Shown one piece after another: positions 57,638 to 64,000 of a DNA stretch of 64,000 bases. This DNA is from Aspidiotus rigidus. Lineage: Eukaryota > Arthropoda > Insecta > Hemiptera > Diaspididae. The translations under genes and the position numbers were made by a program. Every line of letters begins with the position of its first letter. Positions within the stretch are counted from its first letter, which is position 1. The DNA is taken from assembly GCA_035079385.1 (NCBI GenBank), contig JAVHKY010000015.1, positions 1,736,001 to 1,800,000 of the forward strand, written 5' to 3'. The notes under the pieces are model-generated. The model was not told the DNA's origin, ran no database searches, and saw nothing but the letters and a program-made list of their open reading frames with translations.

Positions 57638-59085
57638 CTAGCCATTTTTTTTCGGGCTAGCATTCACTTTTCTTCCGAGGGACAGCTCAGCGAGGCTGGT
57701 CTTGGTGTCCGCCTGCTCCTTTTGTAGCTCTTTACGGAAGGTGTACATATCGGGTTGGAACTTCCCCAGGAGCAGGCGAAACCTATTGTGCCAGCCTTCG
57801 CTGGCGTTGTTTGTCTTATGAGCGTCGAGTATCGCGTCGTCGTAATGGTTGAAATCTGGGCGCAACCTGAGGCCTGCGGCCTCGTCCCGGCCTGCCAGTG
57901 ACGTAGTACAAGGCGAAGTGCTCCATGAATTCGATTAGTTGCGCTGGTGCCTCATCTTGGAGTAGGACGAACGCATTTTGTACGTCTGCAACCGGCACGT
58001 ACGCCAGCGCGACAGTCATGTGGCAGAAATCTCTGACAGTCCGATCGTCAGGGTCGTTGTAGGCGACTTGGAGCCCTAGCGCCTGTATCTTGCGGTACAC
58101 CGACTGCCCCAAATGGAACTGACAACAGCTGACACGCACGTCTTGGAATGTCTCTTTTATAGCACTAATGATACTTTTTTCGAAGTCGCACATGAAGCGC
58201 GAAGGCGTGCAAGCGGTTATTCGGTATTCATCGACGGCTGCCTTTATGGCGTTCAACACTTCGCTGTACTGGGTTTGTTTCTTTGATGACATGAGGGCGT
58301 AAATGCATGGCAGTGGTACTCCTTCTCCGCCGACCGATTCTCGTTTGCGTACGCCCAACACTGTGAAAAGTTGCGTAAACAGGGACGGAGTTACGCTGAA
58401 AGTACCGTCGACGAACCACGTTTGACTTTCGCACAACATTTCCACGTTTTGACGCGTTCCGAATAGAAGGATTCAAACTGGTACTTCCGTCGTCTTCGCT
58501 TTCGCTCTGTTCGCAGTCTTCATCCAGGTCCTCTTCTCCTTCCGGTATTGAATCAATAAGAAGGAATTTTTCACCTTGCAGGGTCTTCTGATATCTTTCT
58601 GGAATTTCTTTCAATTGTGCAAGTGATAACGGATTCCATGGCATATCCTTTCGTCTTTCTCGCCGTAGTCGTTTCTCGAGCGCCTCCCGCTCTGGCGTTT
58701 GACTTAGCACTCCACAAGGGACACCTGCTATTTCCGTTCGCAGGATTTGAGCGGGAGGCGCTTCAGGGTGCGCAGCCGCCTTTCGCTATATTCTAACGGT
58801 CAGTCTCTCAGCAGCGCACTCATCTTGGTTTGGTGCGTGACTGTGCGGAGATTTATTTGGCCCTTGGAGTACTAAGACGTCTGCTGCAGCCACTGGATTG
58901 TTAGTGGTGGCTCGTGCTGAACATTCGCCTGACCGAAGTTTCCGGCAGTCCCAGTATATTTTGTCTTTCGTCATTCGTGAGCGGAGGTAAACAAATCCAT
59001 CGAGTAATAACTTCTTTTTTAATATTTGGGCCATGTTAGCGATGCTGTACGATACGACGGTAGTTGAACAAGTGAGGAACACCAT
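57638..59085 (-). pseudogene. FLYWCH-MULE transposase, nearly full length, broken
   Basis: In order: FLYWCH finger (59040-58800), a charged linker (SIPEGEEDLDEDCEQSESED), then the MULE core with TWFVDGTFSVTPSLFTQL, RFMCDFEKSIISAIKETF and HKTNNASEGWHNRFRLLLGK, which hold the expected D, D and E residues, ending KVNASPKKNG-stop. Breaks: TAG near 58790, where the sister copy has Lys; a frameshift near 58450, before the first catalytic Asp; and another near 57870, before the Glu motif. Each is a single-step change, so this is a recent relic. The enzyme would mobilise its own element. Confidence 0.85.
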
Positions 59086-59309
59086 CTTTCGTGCGCGTCT
59101 ATATCAACACAATATCTACTTTACCATGGAAAATGCTACGTGTCGGTCAAAATTCATCAGAACTTAGCAGTCGTTTAGTGAAAAAAGGAAGATGATTCAG
59201 TCGAAAGATACTTTCTCATCATGCACGTATACACGTCAGGTGGCTCTTCGTGAAAGTGGTTTTTGGGAAATTGGATTCGAAAATTGGAACTTTCGTGAAA
59301 ATGAATTTC
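58693..59309 (-). repeat. Direct repeat partner of 56551-57160
   Basis: About 610 bp, over 95 percent alike by eye, covering the FLYWCH coding part, its 5' flank (ACCATGGAAAATGCTACGTG..) and the first GGGAAATTGG words. The repeat pair brackets the rest of the transposase gene. Confidence 0.85.
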
Positions 59310-59950
59310 GGGGTCAAGTCATGTAGAGGCTAGAGTCAGCCTTTCTGATCGTCTCTTTCCCTAAGTAGAACAGGTCAAGAGTCTTGAACTCAAGAAAAGG
59401 CGGTTGAAGTTGAAGTCGAGTAAGTTTTGATCTTGTACACATCATTCATCTCACTTTTCAGTGGCATCATGCGTTCATATTCGGTTTGCGCAAACGTGTT
59501 GTTCGTCTTTGTCGCCTGTGACTGTATGTGCGCACACGTGTCATTTTTTTCCTTCGATTTTTACTGAATTTGCGGAAACGTGCTACGGCCATGACTACAG
59601 CTGATATAACGGAAATACAAGATGAATTGTGTTACATATGTACATACCCAATCGAGTAGTTGAAAAGAATACGCGATCCTGGAAATAGATTTATACTCGT
59701 GAGAAAAAATTTTCAAATGATTGCTTTATTGTTCTTTTGAATCGTGTAAATGTACGTCATCCTAGACGGCGAAAAACTTGGAAAAAATTCTGTAGACCTT
59801 AAGCCACTTTGGATGACATTGTACATCGGTGTAACATTCTAGGTATCTTTCTCCTCCAACTCTCCTTTCATAGATTAAATCTCTCAAAGATTAAATCTCT
59901 GCTTCCAACTCTTTCACTTTGGCACGTAAAACTTCACACGAATCAATAGT
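59310..59950. other. Spacer, nothing recognised
   Basis: Mixed sequence with no open frame of note, splice pair or repeat. Confidence 0.5.
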
Positions 59951-59951
59951 A

Positions 59952-60240
59952 TTGATAAACTATATATAATGCTCATTATCACGAGGTCAATTATATTAAC
60001 AAAGAAGGACAAATGAAAATAAAGTTGGTTGCTTCACTCTTAGTAATCCACGTTTAATTAAGGCAAGTTAAGAGAGAGTCTATATCAATTAATTATTTGA
60101 CAAACTATATAATGCTCATTATCACGAGGTCAATAATATTAACAAAGAAGGACAAATAAAAATAAAGTTGGTTGCCTCATTCTCAGTAATCCACGTCTAA
60201 TAAGGCAACTTGAAAAAGAGTCTGTACATATGTGCGCCAT
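59952..60240. repeat. Tandem duplication, about 146 bp unit
   Basis: Two copies share ATAATGCTCATTATCACGAG, AACAAAGAAGGACAAAT, AATAAAGTTGGTTGC and AGTAATCCACGT. The first has longer spacing at its end. Confidence 0.9.
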
Positions 60241-60383
60241 ACTAGATGGCGATATCCATACTGTATGATGCTGATGTGTCTGATCGAAGTTGTTATGAAC
60301 ACGTTTATAATTTATAAGAGAAATAGAAAATGATCGTTACAGAATACATACGGGTGGTAGAAAGCGAGATTGCACCATTCTGT

Positions 60384-60767
60384 TCAGAAATGATAATCCT
60401 TCCAGAACTCAGATGCAATCCCACTTTCTGAAAAGTCGAAACGTAAGAAAAAAATTCCAGAACTTAAATACAATCTCATTTTCTGAAAACCCGAAACGCA
60501 GCGGAGTCATTTCCGAGGAGGATATGTATGCGATGATTCACAATTATCAGAAAGTATATACGGATTTTACGTATTCAGACGTCATTCTGTACTCACGCCA
60601 ACAGTGCACATGGAACTTGACCCAGCCTCTGGAAATATAGGAGATCGTGAGTACGTACAAAAATATGCCTTCATGTTCTACAATTAACACACTTACATTT
60701 CTGGTTGAGTCTGTTGAGGGTTCTGTCGTGCCGGATCTCCCAGCAGTTTGAAATTTATGCCGTCCAT
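60384..60767 (-). CDS. Small spliced gene with duplicated last exon, family unknown
   Basis: Exon 60697-60767 starts at ATG (MDGINFKLLGDPARQNPQQT) and ends at GTAAGT. After a 68-nt intron, micro-exon 60597-60628 (after ATATTTCCAG; GWVKFHVHCW) ends at GTGAGT. A last exon 60384-60427 (after CGACTTTTCAG) adds QSGIASEFWKDYHF-stop; phases agree throughout. A second copy of the same acceptor and exon start (GGGTTTTCAG, QNEIVFKFW) lies at 60482 and would give a different C-terminus. The predicted product is about 48-58 residues, has no signal peptide and belongs to no family I recognise. A plus-strand frame (60413-60640) overlaps and is judged a shadow. Confidence 0.42.
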
Positions 60768-61179
60768 GAAACGACTTGCATTTTCAATCGTACATTTACC
60801 GTATTTCACCACCTTCTGAGGATGCCGAACTTCCACTTTCCACATTCAATTTATTAGGAACCGCGTACTCGTTTCCAGCCACTTCATTTGCCTTCCAGGT
60901 TTTTCTAAAATGCCACGACACAAGAACTGAAAAGATTTGCTCATTCATTTTTCAACATCACTAGATGACACACCATTAGCCTTGAAAATTGAAATTTCTA
61001 CTTCTGTACCGACTTTCTTGCAATTGAGATAATCGAGTTATGAAAGTATCCTTTGTTAAAATTATTCTTTAGGTAATTCAACAATTTCTCAAAACTATTT
61101 TTGTCTTACGATATTCCTTCTGTGCTTTTTTAATCCCTGTGAAACATTATGCTTAAATACGTTTTGAAATGAAATAAAT

Positions 61180-63110
61180 GGGTGAGAGATGCCGCAAAAG
61201 TATCACGTCATTTCAGAAAGCAAGATTCCAACCTTATCAGATGTGCAAAGTTTACTCTCAACCTTTTATATCCGACAACATATTATACGTATGACCTTAT
61301 GGTGCGACTAAATTACTTTCTGCCGCGTGATCAGTGTTCGCCCATTATTAGGGTTGTAGTCACGATTTCCAGAGGATTTTCGACGCGAACCCACTCCTAT
61401 GTACGTTTTCCTCGTTTATTCGTCAGCCCCTCTTCGAAGTCGACGCGCGAAATTTTTCGACATCGACAAAAATCCTTCTTTTACAAACTGGAAAACGCCA
61501 CACGCTAAGGAACACTTTTTTTCTTTGACAGTGCAATCAGGGTAACCGATTTTTTTTCTTCGCCATTCGCTTCTTTTTTCTTTCACCTTTCTTCTTATCT
61601 CAACTCGAATGAGAAATTACGTTCGATAAAAGTTCTAAGCCGGAGTCATATTTCTTTGTCGCAACTCAGAAGATGCGGCTGTGCTACATTCTTGGAGAAA
61701 TTCTACTCTACATTCGACGGGACGGCTGCGTTCCTCCGATAAAACGGTATCATATTGTTCAGAAAATTGTAATTCGCGGTTTAAATTCTTTTACCGCGAC
61801 TGATTGATCCCACTCTACTATCTTCCTAAAATAAAAAATAAAAAAAGGTGAACAAGAGAAAAACAAAATTTCAGCGTTGAATTTCCTTATTGATTAGTTT
61901 TTTTTTCCTCGTTTTTTTGTTGATAAACGGCACACCCTGACTCGGAACGAAATATCGGTGAAGTTTCTGGCTCATATTATTCTCGCCTTCTATCGAGAAA
62001 GTTTCTGAAAAATATGAAGTCGGAAAAAATTCACCGTTTTTTGCGATTCGAATTTCTTCCTCTACGGAATCTTTCTAATTAAACGGGCGCATAAATTTTC
62101 GTGGCTATGTCGCCCAGAAAGACGTAGACGCGCGGAATCAATTAGGTGAACGAAATTGAATTTTGTAATTAAAAAAAGTATAGTTTCTTGAAGCATAAAT
62201 TTGTGTTGAAGTGTTACGAATCATTTTGGAGAGTGCAAAAGTTCGCTTGAATTGACTCGGAGACTAAGTGTACTCAAATCACAAATCGGCGTTCCTTTGT
62301 ACAGTGCACCATTTTTGACAAGTTTCATACCTTTACTGAGCCCCGATCCCTAATCTGAAATTATGCAAGTGCCCCCGCCCCCCAAATCTGCGCGACCAAT
62401 CCTGATCAACGGACGTGTCTTAGCGGACCTATCGAAACACTCCTCAAAGTATCTGACGGTAAACAAACTCTGCTGTCTTTTAAAATAATAGATGATCGAT
62501 TTTAAATTTGATTGAGCTTGCGACCTTATAACTGCGAGTGCGAAATCGGAGAAAACTACAAAAGTTCATCTCGACCGAGAGAACGGGACAAGCTGAGTTA
62601 ATGAGACAGACCGCCTTTTTCTTTGGTCTTTGTGGACAAAAAGCGCAGAAAATTTTAAATGCTCTCGTTTACACGAGCTTTTAAAAATGTTCCACTCTAT
62701 GTCGACGACAAATGCGTGTTGAATATTACGTATATATATTTTAAACACTGCGACGCATTTCTCTAATTTCATGCATCGGTTGACGGTATTTTGTAGGAAA
62801 ATGTATTCCGTCGTCGTCGTGTATAGCGGTGTATTTTTCGCGGACTTGATTTTGTATATCGCGCTTTCTCGTCTACGAGTTCCGTATTTTATTCCGCATT
62901 CGCGATGTTGTCGACCTGCTCGAAAGAGTCCGCTTCCCTGTCCAAAAGACGCGCTCGACAGACACATACGTTGGGCCAAATTTCGCGAATTTCTCAAATA
63001 CCGTCGGTTATTTCTCCGCAATCCCAACCTCTGGATATATTTCAGTATACTGCCGAGTTCTGTTTTCTTCGGGTTGAAATGTTGGTTCGAGCGATGATAG
63101 TGTGCAATTG
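61180..63110. other. CpG-rich block, no gene recognised
   Basis: Frames up to 153 codons (62566-63027, minus) occur on both strands at once, which points to stop-poor composition rather than coding. Poly-T tracts lie near 61548 and 61900. A diverged TTTTGACAAGTTTCATACC word lies at 62308. Confidence 0.4.
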
Positions 63111-64000
63111 TTCGCTATAAATCTATCTCACCGTATTCTAAAAAAAAATGAATGAATAACGGGAAAGAAGAATTTTCCTTACAAACCGAAGGTTCTCAAC
63201 CTGTACAAATCGGCTACAGATCACTCCTTTCCGCCTTCCTCTCATTTTCATGTTTTTACGAATATGATCTCTGAGGCACAGAATAAAAGAACTTGATTAA
63301 TTATTAAGTATATTCTATTGCTACAACTTTGGTTCCAATATATGTTTAATCGAGGGCCTTGGCCTCCTCGCTCACTTCGCCATTATTATGAAAACACATG
63401 GCTGAGGTTCTCAACTGGCAAAGTAACGAAGACATTTGATGCTTTACACTTCCTCTTCGACTGGAGATCCGAATGGATTGCCAGGATTTCTTTGCATGTT
63501 GCTCTAAGGCCTTATCTCACATCCTGCGTCTTCTATTGATCAAATTTCTCGTTTTATCCCTCGGCATTTTCAAGGTTCAAATCGATTTCTGACTTACTTC
63601 GGGCAAGTTTAATTTTCATGGCAGCTTTTTTGAAGAGTAAAGAGGGGTTCTGGTGGAAACAAGGTTGATGCTGGTGTATGAGTACATGTCATAGGAATGT
63701 ACAGAGGCAGAGCGTCCCGAACTGCCAAGAACCCTAAAAACACATTCAGGCTGAGCGAAGATTTCATGAAATCGGATTTAATGCAGAGCTAAAATAGCAA
63801 GGTCGCTAACAGGGGCAAGAGAACGCAGTACAAAAATAGTTTCCACGTTTCATATTGAGCTCTATGTTCGTCAGAACGATTTTGATAGCGAATTTATGGA
63901 AATTGTTGATTTCGTTGTAAAATTGGTCAACTCACTTGGACGCAGGAGCTGATTTTCGAGCTTCAACCACTGGGGACGACTGAAACGTTACGCGACAAGA
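63111..64000. other. Spacer; possible micro-exon at the window edge
   Basis: Mostly featureless. At 63940-63980 on the minus strand a CGTTTCAG acceptor and a GTGAGT donor enclose about 44 nt open in one frame (WLKLENQLLRP). Too short to call. Confidence 0.3.

Noticed and set aside
62566..63027. 153-codon minus-strand frame
   Set aside because: Overlapping open frames on the other strand show a stop-poor composition; no motif or splice signals.

Overview
The window looks like nuclear DNA of an animal, most likely an arthropod and probably an insect. Genes are split by GT-AG introns, AT-rich spacer is abundant, simple repeats are long, and several transposon families are of types common in insect genomes (MULE with FLYWCH or SWIM zinc fingers, hAT, Ty3/gypsy, DIRS-like). 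A short CCTAA run matches the insect telomere repeat. The species cannot be named from this sequence. Typical gaps between stop codons at this base composition mean that many 60-120 codon open frames are chance, so frames are called only where splice sites, homology, duplication or unusual length support them.

Layout. 0-9.3 kb: mostly spacer and repeats, with several small minus-strand candidate genes built from short exons and 70-180 nt introns. 9.7-14.1 kb: a compact island of small intronless frames. Two minus-strand frames (93 codons intact, about 307 codons with two nonsense codons) lie next to a plus-strand cassette of three intact small frames and one dead duplicate; the cassette is flanked by about 600 bp imperfect inverted repeats. 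No family is recognised, and this is the strongest candidate for something undescribed. 14.8-18.4 kb: the clearest host gene, a plus-strand multi-exon tetraspan membrane protein (DUF4728/pasiflora-like), with minus-strand candidate exons beside and inside it. 18.9-26 kb: mostly spacer with weak coding traces.

26.0-30.1 kb: a 3.4 kb MULE with matching terminal inverted repeats and a decayed transposase, plus a second MULE remnant. 32.1-33.6 kb: a frame matching only the N-terminal domain of the mitochondrial calcium uniporter, a hAT fragment and a 57-bp-repeat frame. 34.8-37.4 kb: a direct-repeat-bounded block with a SWIM-type transposase tail. 38.8-42.5 kb: a clear first exon, a DIRS-like remnant, a tandem-repeat field and a four-exon zinc-finger-like gene with a duplicated exon. 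42.7-44.8 kb: arrays of a repeat family scattered through the window.

46-53 kb: isolated exons, dispersed repeats and a Ty3/gypsy reverse transcriptase split by a 1.9 kb hairpin element made largely of minisatellite. 55.8-59.3 kb: a long (CT)n tract and a MULE/FLYWCH transposase with a duplicated end. 60.4-60.8 kb: a small spliced gene with a duplicated last exon. 61-64 kb: CpG-rich sequence with no recognisable gene. No CRISPR array, rRNA gene or convincing tRNA was seen.
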